Assembly (NCBI GenBank): GCA_944470555.2
Contig: OX104134.1
Location: 99,504,701 to 99,568,700 of the forward strand
Direction: 5' to 3'
Length of the DNA stretch: 64,000 nucleotides
DNA from: Heterobilharzia americana
Lineage: Eukaryota; Platyhelminthes; Trematoda; Strigeidida; Schistosomatidae
Part shown: piece after piece, positions 1 through 12,967 of the stretch
How the letters are laid out: each line of letters begins with the position of its first letter
How positions within the stretch are numbered: the stretch's first letter is position 1
Position numbers and translations under genes: made by a program
The notes under the pieces: generated by a model
Told to the model about the DNA's origin: nothing
Database searches by the model: none
Seen by the model: only the letters and a program-made list of their open reading frames with translations

Positions 1-2105
1 ATAAACGCTGCGCACCTACTGAAAAGTGATATTTTCTTGTTCGTTTCATAACTTTCAGACACTTGCTCATGATATAGAGCTTAATGTTCTTCCTCTTGTG
101 CTACTCAGGACCGCTTAAACGTCATCGATTTTCCCGACTGTTATCAGTTTTCTGATACCTGTACACCCGCTTCTTCTATGTCAAATTCATAACATGAAAC
201 AAAATGTTTACTGATAGATTTATTACACCGAAGCACTTCAAGTGCACATCATGAATTTTGTACCCAGTTTTCAAATGGTGAATTAGCTTATGTTGTGCTG
301 CACCCTGCAGCAAGCAAAACAACGCTTTGTATGGCCCGCTGTGGCCCCAACTGGAAGAACCATGTGAGACCCTTTCTTGAGGGATTCGGCTTCCCACTTG
401 CCACGTCCCTTCTCGAAAGTATGGTCGGACGTAATTTCAGCTGATGAATGAGCTGGATCTTGCTCACCAGGGCAACTAAGTTTGCTGGAACCGTGAGGCT
501 CAGCCAAACTTTGGGGAGTTCATCTTTTAGCACACTTTGATGTCGTTTTTATTACCAGGCTAAAATATTGAGTAGTATTATCTGGTTTTGCTGAGGCCTC
601 CACACAAACCGACCGAAGAGAAATCCTTTATTATGAGTATGCAGTTTTACCTAGAATATGTCACAGTTTTAGAGCAGTTCATCAATATCCAAATGCAGCT
701 TTACAGCCTCAGAACAGTTCGTTCCATCGTTCTCACCCAGCACACTATCCAGGCCAGATACAGCCCACTTTCCTTGGCAGTTGTTAGGTGCCCGATTTGG
801 CACTGTCCGAGGATCGACGTCATTCCTGGCATCAGTCAACGTACAGCTTACGGAATTCTCCTCCTAGCGTTGAGTGATTTATCCTCTGCGAGACGGGTCT
901 CAGCAGCCGCACTAAATACGCTTTTGTTTATTCAGCCTTTAATAGATTCCATTATGGGGTGGACCTGCTGCTGCTTATGACAGTTTTAGAGTCATAAAGT
1001 AACTTCACGGCTATCCTAGGCCTGCACCTAAGTTGAATCAAGTGTAGGGAAACTGTGGGGTATACTCGGCCATCCCCTGTCCTGCATATTTGAAAATAAA
1101 AACTGGGTTAGGTTAGACAGTAGTCAACACTCGCTTCTGACTGCTTTGTTTGACAATGTTTGCCAAGCCTGTGAAAAATGATAGGCTAGAGCTTTCGAGG
1201 GGTTTCCTGAAACTGCGTCGCTCGTCGAATGTCAGCAATCCTCCACAGCATGCTCTTCTACCTTTTCCAGTAAATTGTCCTTCGGTGAGGAAGAAGTTTC
1301 TTTACGCCTGCACTTGAAGTTCATCAATAGCGATGACACGGAGTTGCTGGCCTGTAAGCCCACCAATAGCTGAAGGTACTTAGCTGAAGTTCATTCATAA
1401 AGCTGACTACAGTTACTAGGCTAGGGACCTGCATCAACAAAGAAAGCGGAGTTATTTGAAGACAGATGCGCACAAGTGTCTGAGGTCCACCTAGACAATA
1501 ATCGGAGAGTAGGGTTGAAGTGCTTCGTGGCCTACCAAGAAGGCTGCGAGATGGAAGATTAACCTGATGAAGTAAAATGCGGGGACAGTGTTCCGAATGA
1601 GATCAAAGTATACAGGCATATGCAAAGAAGCATGGAGCCACTATTTACAGCGGGAATATATTTATGATTACATTCGATTTACTTATCTATCTGACATTCT
1701 CAGCTACTGACAAATATTTATCGGTGAGCCATGAAGATTGAGGTAATTGGTGGCTTAAAATAATGCGCGGCGACTTAAGACTGACGCTGTACTGCGTCCT
1801 GTGTTCCACGCGATCCATGTGTATTTTTATCTTCACTCAAGTTTTTGACCGGGTTGACACTCGAATACTCGTGTCCACCGAAAAATTGCTGACTGAAAGT
1901 ATGCTGTGCTTGGTTCGATTTTTTTCCATTGCACGCTTAAGTAGTTACAAATAATGGGCTGCGGATTGGCAACTGATGAAACGTGGAGTTCATACGAACA
2001 AAGCGACTGCTGCCTGAAGCCCATAAACTCCAAGACCTTTACTGGGCTTGGAGATATTCAAGTATGTGGTCAAGCGCGATTAAGACCGAAAAATACTTTC
2101 TAGCT
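1..2105. other. Unrecognised sequence
   Basis: No gene, RNA or repeat could be supported. The longest open frame (588-980, +, 130 residues) has no recognisable motif and no supporting context, so it is not called. The 1180-1380 stretch is less AT-rich than its surroundings but shows no clear exon borders. Confidence 0.4.
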
Positions 2106-2116
2106 ATTGTGGCAGT

Positions 2117-2185
2117 CCACTGGAGACGTGCTACTGAAGCCCTATGTTCCACTAGGAACCCAAGGACTAATAATAATAATAATAA
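2117..2185 (+). mobile_element. 69-bp RTE 3' stub with target-site duplication
   Basis: This piece carries only the last coding residues of the local RTE element (…ATEALCSTRNPR-) followed by a TAA-repeat tail. It is flanked by an 11-bp direct repeat, ATTGTGGCAGT, at 2106-2116 and 2186-2196. That is the signature of an extreme 5'-truncated insertion made by target-primed reverse transcription. The near-consensus sequence suggests a fairly recent event. Confidence 0.9.
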
Positions 2186-2196
2186 ATTGTGGCAGT

Positions 2197-4254
2197 CGTA
2201 ATTAGTATGAGTAAGGGAACGCGAATATCACCTCCACATGCCACAACCCTCGGTAGAACAGAATGAACAAATTCGAAGATTCTGAGTAGTCCACAGTAAT
2301 GCTGTTAATTTGCGCATTGCATTCGCTTCTTACTACAGGTATTTCGCATGCTGCAACACTGACATTTCTTCCTAGGAAAACCGGACTCTGGATTTCTGAA
2401 GTTCGCAAAAAAAACTTTGATCGCAGAATGAGATTCTGTTCATAACATCGTGCTAACGACCACAAACGCCCACATCCATATTCTCCATTCTTCAGTGGGG
2501 AAATCGTGAATGGTATCACTAACTGGTCTCTCCAGTTTCAGGTCATATGAGCAGTATTGTATTACACCTTATTTCATCTATTTATGCCTGATTGCTGAAC
2601 GAAGTCTTTCTCCCTCACTGCAGCGTGTACCACATTTACTGGAATTAGAACGTCAGCAGGTTTCCACCATATGTCGCTACCCCGGAGCTAATAGTCGCTG
2701 CTGGTCCTACGGATGGAAATCTGAACAACTTTCAACCAACTGAGAGCTACACCTCCTCTTGCTGACTCTCATTTATTGTAGCCTTGAGCCTTCTTTCCTT
2801 CACTACCTTTATCTCCTCTGGGCACTACGTTTGACAGATGGGGACCATCCTAAGATATCCTCCTTACCAGTAGCCTTGTCTCAGTTATCTTCAGGCGCGG
2901 CCAACATAAAATGCTGCAAATGAAGCAACCAGGGTTCTTAGATCTGATACATGGTAGAGAGAAACTCAAGTTTACCTCAGAACCATTCACTCGTTGAATA
3001 CATGTTCGACTGTGCGGGTTCTTCATGGCCATTTACCATGCCTTTGTCTCCTTTCGTTCACCCATCCTGATATTATAGTATAACAGTGTATATTCTCACA
3101 CAACATAAGTTATATGAAAATAAACCAGCTTATGGGTTTGATCAGTTTGATAACACGAGTTCGTAGTTTTGATTGCTGACACGCAGTACAGTGGAAATCG
3201 TTAAGGCATATAGGAGATGAGTTTAAAGATAGAACGATGCTGTTCCACGGACCACCTACAAAACAACTGCTGAGCGTCATCATGATTGTTCAGTAGGTCA
3301 AGGCAAGTTCAAGTGGAAGCTAGGACCATCAAATGTGCGGGTGGCATGGTCATGACCCTGAGTACTATGCCCATATATACCAACAGTTACGGCTCCGAAC
3401 ATCTATACCATGCACTATAACACCATCCATACGAGCGATAAACTGATGAGTTAAACCTTAAAAATAGATGACAAAGGCCAGCATCAGGCCAAACTAGAAA
3501 GGGGTTCACAAAGTACTACTCGGAAGTATATCAATCAGTTAAATTTCTTGTCCACAAAGACTACTTGATTCAGTATCCCAACGAAGTGTTTAGAGATCGG
3601 TTTAGAGGAAGGAAGGTGAATTTACATATAGAAGCAGCGATGACGAGGATGAAGGCTAAGATATAGCGATGGAATGGAGAAAAGAGAGGATATGGAGCTA
3701 GTTATATGATTGTGTGCAACAAAATAGTGCAAACAAGCGAGATAAGGTTACGAACATTCAAATAAAATGCTCAACTTTCGCCGAAGCGTCAAGCCTGCTG
3801 TAAGCAGTCATGAGCAGTGGGATGGCTGTGGTGTCGATTGTATTGTGACCTCAGGCCCAAGGAGATAAAATGATGGTACGGAGTGGACTGAGGTAATGTG
3901 CAGGGCGGTTTTATTTTCTCAGTGCACTCGATGTTTTGTTTCTGTCGTTTTATCGTCCTATGTTTCCCTACTCAACGACTGTGACAAGAGCGAGAGCCGC
4001 ATCCATCGGAAGCATCGGTATATGAATTGAATCTTTCTGCTATTTCAGAGTGTCTCCTTCACCGGACGTTGCTCTGTCTTGCAGTCTTAGCTTTGCTAAC
4101 CGATGAATAGATCAACTGATGGATGCGGAATGTGTTCGGGCTCAATAGTGCTGTCCAGAGGCACCTTCAAGGAGCTTTTGGCGGAAGTACTTGCTGAGGG
4201 GTCGGCTGTACAGGGTTGGACAACTCATTGAGGCTTGCAAACGTCTACATACAG
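2197..4254. other. Unrecognised sequence
   Basis: Short unrelated open frames only; no motif or repeat that I can name. A possible splice-acceptor-like CTATTTCAG at about 4040 is not supported by any downstream coding signal. Confidence 0.35.
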
Positions 4255-7200
4255 CCTCGCCTGGTTAACTAGTTCACTAGTTACTAGCCGGTACTAAGCC
4301 CGCATAAACAGGGAACGTTGGGCATAAGGCTAGCAACCCTACTCCGGAAAACAAATCTAACCGCTAAACAAACTTCAAAGCACAAACGAAATATAAAAAA
4401 TAATAACAAAATTATTCCTCGCTGGAATCGGAGAAGCAAAATGACGCCAGTTGGTGAAAGCCTGCCTTAGGGAAGCCAATTGGCCGATGTGTCTCCTCTC
4501 TCTCTCTCGATGAAAGCGAAAAGTAAACATGGGGACATGGAATGTCTGCACCATGCTTGATCCCAGCAAGACAGCCCAGATTGCAAACGAGATGAAGAGG
4601 TATCACACTGAAGTGCTAGGAATTTGCGAAAGCAGATGGAATGGGAGTGGACTCTCCAAACTTTCAACTGGAGAATCAATAATCTACTCCAATATTGTCA
4701 CCAAGACGACAACCACGAGCACACTGAGTTACAGAGTGGCTATCATGATGTCCAATTGAAGAGCATCGAAGGCTCTCTCTCATGCAGTGGGAACCAATCT
4801 CCTCCAGGATCAGGTACATGACAGCAAGGCTCAACTCAAAACGAAGGAAGGTCACAATCATACAATGCTACGCCACGCACCTACAAATAATGCAGATGAA
4901 GAGAAGAAGGGATTCTACGGACAACTGCAATCAACACTGGACAAGACCTCACCTCAGTTGTCGACATCAAAATTCTAGTGGATATGAGCGGACAACACAG
5001 GAAGAGAACTAACTATGGGTGGAGAAATGCTCGGTGAAATGACCGAGAATGGAGAACAGTTTACAGAATTCTGTGCATTCAACGATTTAGTGATTAGAGT
5101 CAGGCAGTGTGTTCAAGCACAACGATATCCACAAACCGACATGGATTTCATCAGACACCAGGACACACTAAAATCAAATTGACTTCATCTCAATGTAAAG
5201 AAAGTGGAGACTCAGCCTACTTGATACACTATCAATAAAGGGAACAGATGTGGGCTCGGACCATTACCTAGTACAAGGAACCCACCTCCAAAATCAAGTT
5301 AAAAGACTTCAAGGAAGTTGGTGATAGACCGAAGTTCAAGTTCATCACCCAGAAACTGAAGGACAAAGCTACAAAGGATATCTTCACGGCAGCCAGACAT
5401 CAAGACAAAATGGAAGATATCGAGGAACATCCCTGAAGGAACCTGCTTGGAAGAACACTGGAAATCTTTGAAAGAGATGTGGAAAGAAACCTGCACAGCC
5501 GTATTAGGAAGGAAGAAGAAAGAAGATAATGAGTGGAATGGATCTCGATGGACACATGGAAGCTGATAGAGCAGGGAGAGGAGGATGGTGAAACAGAAGA
5601 TAAACCAGTGCAGTGCAAGGATGCTCAACGACAAGAGGAACTGAGTACAAGGTATAAAACACTACACTGGACAAAGAAGTGAAGAAGAGTGCACACAAAG
5701 ACAAAAGACACTTCTACTACACACTGGCAAGTGAAGCAGAACAGGCTGCAGGTATGAGAGATAGAGACCTGACAACATTGTATCAAATAACCAGGTTACT
5801 TGCTGTTTGGGAAGAGATCGAAACAGATGAAACCAATAAAAGATGATGAAGGAAATCTAATTAGCAAAGAAGAGAAACAAAAGAAACAATGGGCTGACCA
5901 CTTCGAAAAGCTCTTGAATCGACCACCACCACCCACACTTCGTCCACAAATACCACCTGCATCCCAGTCACAGAACTACAAGTGAACATAAACCCCCCAA
6001 CGAAAATGGAAGTCCCGAAAGCCATGAAGCTACTGAAATGCGGGAAAGCAGTAGGACTAGACGGGATCCCGCCAAAGGCACTGAGAACAGACACAGAGAC
6101 AACAGCATCGGACATGCTCACACCACTATTCCAGAAGGTGTGGAAGGAAGAGAAGGTACCTGCCTGTCGATTGGAAGAAGGGTTACCTTGTCAAACAGGC
6201 GAAGAAGGGAGACCTCAGTGTTTGCAAGAACTAGTGCAGAATCACTCTTCTGTCCACCCACACCAAGCAAAATATTAAGCCGCATCATCCTGGAGAGGCT
6301 AAAGAATGCAATGGATTCAAAACTACGACCGGAACAGGCTGGCTGGCTGGATTCAGGAAGTACAAATCATGTGCAGACCAAATTGCAACGCTACACTACG
6401 CATCATCATAGAACACAGCATAGAATGGCAGTCAACTCCACACCTCAACTTTATCGACTTCCAGAAGGCTTTTGACAGCGTCGACCGAGAGGTAATTTTG
6501 AGACTGTTTACATACTACGCTGGATCATGCAGCAAACAGTGGGGGACGAGAAGAGGGGGATACGCTGGCTGGACTGCGGAAAACAACCTAGAAGATCTGG
6601 ATTTCGCCAACGATGACTTGTGTCTGATGTCACACAAACTTGAAGATCCACAGGTGAAAACTAACAAGTTGACAGAAGAGGCAGGGAAGCGAATACGGGA
6701 ATTCAAGTGAATATAGAGAAGACAGAGGTGATGAAGATGCTCAACCAACACACCACCACCAACAACAACAACTCCAGTCACCATCAACTGGAGAAACTTA
6801 AAGGAAGTAACCTCCTTCACCTATCTAGGCAGCACTGTTTCAACTACAGGCGGCACAGGCACAGACGAGGATGTCAAAGTCAGCCAGGATCGGAAAGACA
6901 GCAAGACAGGCATTCATTAACCTGAAACCAGTGTGCAGATCTTCTGCACTCCTCTCAGCATGTCGAACAACATCCGCATTTTCAACATCAACGTCAAATC
7001 AGTACTCCTGTATTGCTCAGGGACTTGGCGCATTACGAAAGTCATTTTCAACAAACTACAGACATTCATCAACAACTGCCACTTACACTGGCTCGTTACT
7101 AAAGCTCAGATGGCCAGAATAATGAGAATAAGCAACAAAGAACTCTGGCTGGGCAATGAACCAACCAAGAACCTATCACCTAACAAATATGCACTGGAAG

Positions 7201-7465
7201 CAAGTGGAGATGGATTGGGCATACACTGAGAAGGCCGATTGGGGACATCACGCGTCAGACCAGTCCCTCGAGTGGAACCCCCATGGGAAGTGACGAGTTG
7301 GGCGTACCAGCTGAGGGTGAAATGGAGGAGATGGTGCGAGGAGGAAATGAGAGCTTGTGGGCTGTCGTGGAGCCAGGTTGAAAAGACTTCAGAGAACAGA
7401 GGGCATTGGAGACGTGCTACTGAAGCCCTATGTTCCATTAGGAACCCAAAGGACCAATAATAATA
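4255..7465 (+). pseudogene. Decayed near-full-length RTE non-LTR retrotransposon
   Basis: The copy starts with the same 5' leader as the intact element at 24.6 kb (CCTCGCCTGGTTAACTAG) and ends in the same 3' coding tail plus a short TAAT repeat. Endonuclease pieces (GTWNVCTM…, ICESRWNGSG) lie near 4529-4680. RT motif A (FIDFQKAFDSVDREV) lies near 6440-6500 and a damaged motif C (DFANDDLCLM) near 6600. Multiple frameshifts and stops break it. Compared with the intact copy, about 165 bp are deleted near 6515, removing RT motif B. It is therefore dead. A roughly 1-kb central tract is indistinguishable from the copy at 20.3-23.7 kb. No clean TSD was found. Confidence 0.92.
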
Positions 7466-9024
7466 ATGTTGAAATGCAAACAGCCTTCAGTTGAGCAAGA
7501 CCAAGTTCCTCTCGATAGACCGACAAGAAAGGGTCTCTTTCCGTACGTTAAGGAGTTTGAGAGCTAATGTTAGGAGGATAATCCATCTTTTTGGATTCAA
7601 TCTATGCTGTAAAGCGTACCCAACGTTTTGGTGCCAACTCGGAGTCAAGTTGCAAATGCTGTTCGTCAGTTTTTGGAATGCTCGAAGGTTATGATGAGAG
7701 TTAGGTGGGGGTTTAGCAGTGCGTCTAAGGTCCATGCATCAAAATCTTTTTCAGTTGAACGGTAAGCGAATCAGATGTTAAGCGCTTCCGCTTCACATCT
7801 GATTGAGCAGCTGGAGTGACCACTATTCGTAAATTGCTTTCGGTATTTTCACCAACATTATTTGTGGCTTCGACATGTCTCCATTTCATATTCCTGTTCC
7901 TCCTGGGGCACTTAACATATATGGCGTTCGCATTCCTATTTGAGAGAACTATCCCAAATCTGGAGTGATAGGGAAAATCCGTAACTGATGCTTCGATGAG
8001 CTACTGATTCTCTTTCTCCTCCTTTCACTCTGAGATGCCGGACATTAGAAATTAAGGGAGTCATAGTCTTCGGGTTGTGGCCTGTAACACCAAAAACACC
8101 ACGGATTGCATGAACATGGTGCGGCTGTTTCGTAAAAAAATGGCAGCATACTTCTTAGATGCAGAATAATCATAGTCGCATACATTTGCCTTTCAGCCTA
8201 TTTCATATTTACTTTCGGTCATAAAATTCACGTGCATACCGATCGCCACCAAGCGGGTCATTCAGCTGTACGTCATAATGACTAAGATGTTCCGTAGGAT
8301 CACAGAAGCAATGAGCTTGCTACTCCCGCCTCTCTAGCATATCCGCTGACATTCCTATTGTGCACCTTGCAGAAGTTACGTGATACTTCAACTAGGCAGG
8401 ACTGAGCATATGAATAAACATTCGGGCAGGTAGTGAGGAAAATGTTTCAAAATTTCAAACTTACAAAACATGCCGCTGTCTTTTCAAAAGGCGCACTGCA
8501 TGTTTCTTGTTTCTAGACGTCATCTTACTGAGCTCTGACAGCTAGTCACCGGAATTCATACACTTCGTGTTATCAGTAAGTTGTAATAGTGGACTTTGTG
8601 AGTATAACAAATTAATTTGCCAGATTTCATCCTCCTCAATCGTGCGCTTCAGCTGGAACACAATAACCTGCAAACTACACTCAAAATGGTGTTGGCCACA
8701 TCCGTAAGACAAGGGATAGAAACTTCGTCTCCGGCAGCATCTGTCCTCGACTAATATTGCACACCAGTACCATCTAGATGCTTACGCTTGTCATTTCACA
8801 CATGATTACAGAACTTTCGACGACCTCCGAAGTGCTGGATCAGTCTGAAGGTGTGAATTTTATACATCAGCTAGAAAAGTTACTCAAGAGTTCATGCAAG
8901 AAAATTTTAAAGACACTTTGTTTTTTCCACCAACGCGAATTTCTTGAACTTGTTTCTACCTATTTTCAGACTCTATGATACTCGTGAATTCCTATAGTGA
9001 AAGAATGGATGGACTGTCATAGCT
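7466..9024. other. Unrecognised sequence
   Basis: Nothing beyond short open frames. It separates the RTE copy from the gypsy element. Confidence 0.35.
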
Positions 9025-9369
9025 TTTCAGGATTTGTCCTGTTGCGAACTTGACAGACGCAAAGACCAATCACCAATTATTCGGACTTGTTATATACCCA
9101 CGAATACGAGACTAAGGAAGAACACGATAGCGCAGTCGGATGGAATAGTATATTTGGATGGTTGTGCCAAAATACCGATGCGTCTCAACTAACTGGCTAG
9201 AGAGTCGAATACGAGCAGTGCAACGTAACACGACAGCGTGCCAAATGGCGAAGATGCTTGACTGGGTGCCTTCAGCTTAGCGAGTCCAGTTAATCTATCA
9301 AGGTCAGCATCAATGTCTAAAGTCGTCAAACCCCAGGCTATTGATTTTGGGGAAGTTTGTAACGCTACA
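9025..9369 (-). repeat. 3' LTR of the gypsy element
   Basis: The plus-strand sequence runs from TTTCAGGATTTGTCC to GACGCTACA-type ends (GTAACGCTACA here). Read on the minus strand it starts TGTAGCG. It matches 13853-14195 nearly throughout and also, inverted, the solo LTR at 17463-17806. The inner edge is sharp; the outer edge is inferred from the solo LTR and could move by a few bases. Confidence 0.9.
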
Positions 9370-9384
9370 GATCATTCCCCCCTA
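9370..9384 (-). promoter_or_regulatory. Polypurine tract of the gypsy element
   Basis: On the minus strand a purine run (TAGGGGGGAATGATC) lies directly before the 3' LTR start TGTAGC. That is where the plus-strand DNA primer is expected in LTR retrotransposons. The 9385-9860 stretch between this tract and the end of pol has no recognisable coding content and no env-like frame. Confidence 0.7.
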
Positions 9385-9860
9385 GTCGGTTCGTGAGGAC
9401 CCTAAGACGATACCAGCCGGAAGTAAAAACCCAGTGGTTTCTCCACCGGTAAAACTCTTCCGATGGGCTCACTGCGTGAAGTGGCCCCTGGTTGTCTGAA
9501 CTTATTCTAGGGTGTCGTGGCAGTTAAATAATAAAATACAATGAATCAAATCGGACATGGATCGCGGTCCTCAGTTCCTTTTGACGTTCGGCTCAGTGCT
9601 CATTGTACCTGGAATATAAATACAAGTCTTTAATACCACGAAAAGTTTCGTAGAAATGGGAATTATTCATATATAAACATATCCAAAAATAAAAATTTAC
9701 GCTAATTTTCACCGTTTTTTTAAAGTTTCATTACATGGTAATAAAAATTGATACAAAAAGGCAAAGTGTACGCATTGCGCATTGCCGGTAAATAAGAAAA
9801 AGTGCCTCGGAAAAAAATTTGACAAGAAAAAGTATGGTTGACACATTTTATTTCACACCG

Positions 9861-10622
9861 CTAAGTTGAGTACGACTTCAGATACTCCGGGAACCTGACG
9901 GTTCGACCTGATCGTGTTTTCTGTTGTGCCGACGGTTGTTGCAGCTGTGCATTACCAGGCACATCGTCGAGAATTTCGATAATTGAGTCATCCGTCGGTC
10001 GGATGTAGCGAGCTGAAACGTCACTTATAATGGGGTTGCCTTCGAAATAAGCTGGTTTCAAACGGTCGATACTGACAGTATCTTCACGTCCGTCTCGCTC
10101 AATTATGTAGAATTTCTCGTGTCGCTTAATCACTTTGAACGGCCCGTCGTAGGGTGGTTCAAGTGGTCGACGAACGGCGTCGTGGCGAACAAACACGTGT
10201 GATGTCTTTTGTAAACTGGGGTGAACGAAAACATCAGTCGTTTGAGGTCTAATCGGAGAAGGCCTAACTGAACGCATTGCGTTTGTAAGCCTAGTCACGT
10301 AAGATGCCCTGTCGGAAACATGTTTGAAAGTTGAAGGGGAAACAAACTCACCTGGTAGGCGAAGAGTGGTCCCATAGACGAGTTCTGCAGGAGTGCATCC
10401 AGCATCAACTTTCAAGGCGTTACGAATACCTAGTAGGACTAGAGGCAGAGCCTCGGTCCACTGAGGTATGTTTGTAGCTGAAAGAGAAGCTTGTGGATGG
10501 TAGGCTGTCGTTCGGAACCGAGTGCAACCTAAAAGTGCCGTTAGAGCGTGAAATAGTCCACACTCAAATTGGCGCCCACGGTCGGTTGTGACGTAGATGG
10601 ACATCCGAAGTTCGCGATCCAT
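9861..10622 (-). pseudogene. Gypsy integrase core (distal part) and C-terminal region
   Basis: This frame carries the second half of the integrase catalytic core (TTDRGRQFE, the second Asp; then AYHPQA…) and the C-terminal region (PPYDGPFKVI…) found at the end of chromoviral/CsRn1-type pol. It overlaps the preceding pol frame at 10541-10622, so a frameshift separates them. After AYHPQA the sequence jumps straight to SLSATNIPQW. The segment that normally follows, including the third catalytic acidic residue (Glu of D,D-35-E), is missing. This integrase should not be active. The first residue of the open frame is not a real start; the frame is the 3' part of pol. Confidence 0.88.
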
Positions 10623-11797
10623 CTTTCGACGAAAACACGAGCAACTGTTTCGGCAGTAATATCCTTAATAGGTACTGCTTCCGGCCATCGTGTGAAACGA
10701 TCAACACAAGTGAAAAGGTAGGTACATCCATTAGATTCTGGTAGGGGTCCTACAATATCTATATGGACGTGGTCGAAACGCATGTCTGGGGCTAGAAATG
10801 AGCCTAAAGGGCTTTTCGTGTGTCGCGTGACTTTACACTTTTGACAAGCTAAGCACGACTGGGCCCACTCCTTAACGTCTTTGTTCATCCCAGGCCAGCA
10901 GAAACGTTGTGCGATAAGCCTAATGGTGGCTCGTACACCTGGATGAGAGAGTTTGTGCAACGTATTGAAGACGTTGCGTCGACAACTCTTCGGAACTATT
11001 GGGCGTGGTTGACTAGCAGAGACATCGCACAAAATTGTATCCTTGTCTGATCCAACAGGACAAAGTCGCAGTTTGAGAGTTGTGGACGACAACTCATGAT
11101 GCAGCTCAAGGTCTTCCTTTTGACGCCGAGCTAGTTCAACGAGATCAATACCCTCGATATAGTTTATCGAAGCTATTCGAGATAGTGCGTCGGCTGCGGA
11201 GTTGTTTGCTCCAGAAATGTGGCGGATGTCTGACGTGAACTGGGAAATGTAATCCAGCTGTCGCGACTCACGAGGGGAGTATTTGTCAGACGCCGAGCTG
11301 AGGGAAAACGTTAACGGTTTGTGGTCTGTGAAAATAATGAAATCACGACCTTCCACAGAATGTCGAAAATGGCGTACAGAACAGTACATGGCTAGGAGTT
11401 CCCTACCAAATGTACTGTATCTTGTTTCCGCGTCTTGCAGCCGCCTCGAGAAAAAGGCTAACGGTTGCCACTGGTTGTCAGTCAACTGTTGCAAAACTGC
11501 TCCAATTGCTGAATCAGATGCATCAACAGCAATACTCAGAGGAGCATTGGGGTCATGATGCATAAGCATGGTTGCGTTCGAAATGGCTTCCTTGACTTTA
11601 GAGAAAGCAAGTCTAGCCGCGTTGTCCAGAGACACGAACTTCGCAGTTCCTCGAAGTAGATCTGTGAGTGGTCTCATGACAGAGGCACAGTTAGGGATAA
11701 ACCTTCGGTAATAACTTACCAGGCCATTGAAAGTGCGGAGATGTTTCACAGTGGTCGGCTCTGGATAGTTTGTGATAGCCGCCACTTTATCTCTCAA
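10541..11797 (-). pseudogene. Gypsy pol segment: RT thumb, RNase H, integrase N-terminus
   Basis: Order on the minus strand: the RT thumb/tether ([19 protein letters not shown]); RNase H with its acidic residues in [32 protein letters not shown] and NSAADALSR; an integrase zinc-binding domain ([12 protein letters not shown]…CLACQKCK); and the first catalytic Asp of the integrase core ([11 protein letters not shown]). The frame breaks after [11 protein letters not shown] and continues in another frame at 10622. At the other end a frameshift near 11800-11860 separates it from the RT palm. RNase H and zinc-finger residues look conserved, which fits a recent loss of function. Confidence 0.92.
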
Positions 11798-11853
11798 TGG
11801 GCGTATACCTTTGTTGTCAATGGTATGCCCAAGGAAGCTGAGTGATTCAACTC

Positions 11854-12963
11854 CTATTTCACACTTCTGTAAGTTAACTGTGATGCCATGTTTTTTAGTC
11901 TTTCGAATGCGAGGTCCAAATGTTTAAGGTGAGTTTCCTTATCTGGACTCGCAATTAGACAGTCATCGATGTAGACATGAACAAAATTCAAACCACGGAA
12001 GACATCGTCCATAAAGCGTTGGAATGTTTGTGCTGCATTCCGAAGACCAAATGGCATGCGCAGGAATTCAAACAGGCCAAAAGGAGTAATAATGGCTGTT
12101 TTCGCGATATCTTCTGCTGCCATAGGTATCTGGTTGTACGCTTTGACCAAGTCGATTTTGGAGAAAATGTTCATGCCGCATAAGGTTGCGGTCAAGTCGT
12201 AAACGTGAGGTATCGGGTAGCAGTCCGGAGTTGTTTTGGCGTTAAGCCTTCGGTAATCACCGGTTGGACGCCAGTCGTTGCTATCCTTTTTGGGAACCAT
12301 GTGCAATGGCGATGCCCAAGGACTGTTTGACGGTCTGATAATGCCCAGTTCGAGCATGTGGTCGAATTCACTTTTCGCCGTTTTGAGCTTATCGGGGGCT
12401 AAACGGCTCGCTTTGGATGCCACAGGTGGACCTGTGGTTGTGACGTGATGCATAACATTGCTGGTTATGCACGGAAGAGTGTGCTTCGGTTGTCGTAACT
12501 CTGGATATTTCTCCAGAACTGCCTGGTAGGACGCGTCGCCTGATTGTTTAGTCCTAACGATGGCTAAACTCGGACCTACATAGGTGGTGCCGCCAATAGA
12601 TAACTTTGTGTTGTTATCTATCAGTCGTCGACGGCGAGCATCTACGAGTAGATAGTAATGGTTTAGCAAATCTATGCCAATGATGGGCATAGAGACGTCA
12701 GCAAGGAGGAAAATCCAGTGGATAGGTTTGCGTAAACCTAAGTTGAGGTAGGCATACTGTCTCCCGAATGTCGCGATTGCCTCGCAGTTGGCTGCTTGGA
12801 GATTTGAATATGGGTCGGTGTCGATGAGGTAGCGGACTCTCGTTTTAATGTCGGTGACGTAGGGCAAATGGCTGTTTCCGCCGGCTACGGCTGCCGTGAA
12901 AACGTGCCGGCGTGACCGTTTCCCGAGTTTGTGCCCTTGTGAAAACTGCATGGTTTCCGACAT
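11854..12963 (-). pseudogene. Gypsy pol segment: protease and RT fingers/palm
   Basis: This frame begins with the end of the gag-pol junction. A retropepsin-like region follows ([14 protein letters not shown] … [20 protein letters not shown]) and then RT fingers and palm ([75 protein letters not shown]). The RT active-site YIDD is intact. The protease Asp-Thr-Gly triad reads DTD-P, so the Gly is lost and protease activity is doubtful. The frame ends at [13 protein letters not shown] and resumes, shifted, at 11797. In the family gag and pol form long ORFs; here they are fragmented. Confidence 0.92.
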
Positions 12964-12967
12964 TTTC

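Noticed and set aside
588..980. 130-residue plus-strand ORF as a gene
   Set aside because: No motif, homologous copy, start context or neighbour supports it; a frame of this size can occur by chance.
5299..5634. Minus-strand ORF of 111 residues, repeated identically at 21312-21647
   Set aside because: It is antisense to the RTE coding region; the repetition reflects shared element sequence, not a conserved gene.
9385..9860. An env-like third ORF in the gypsy element
   Set aside because: No open frame of useful length, signal peptide or membrane segment on the minus strand here.
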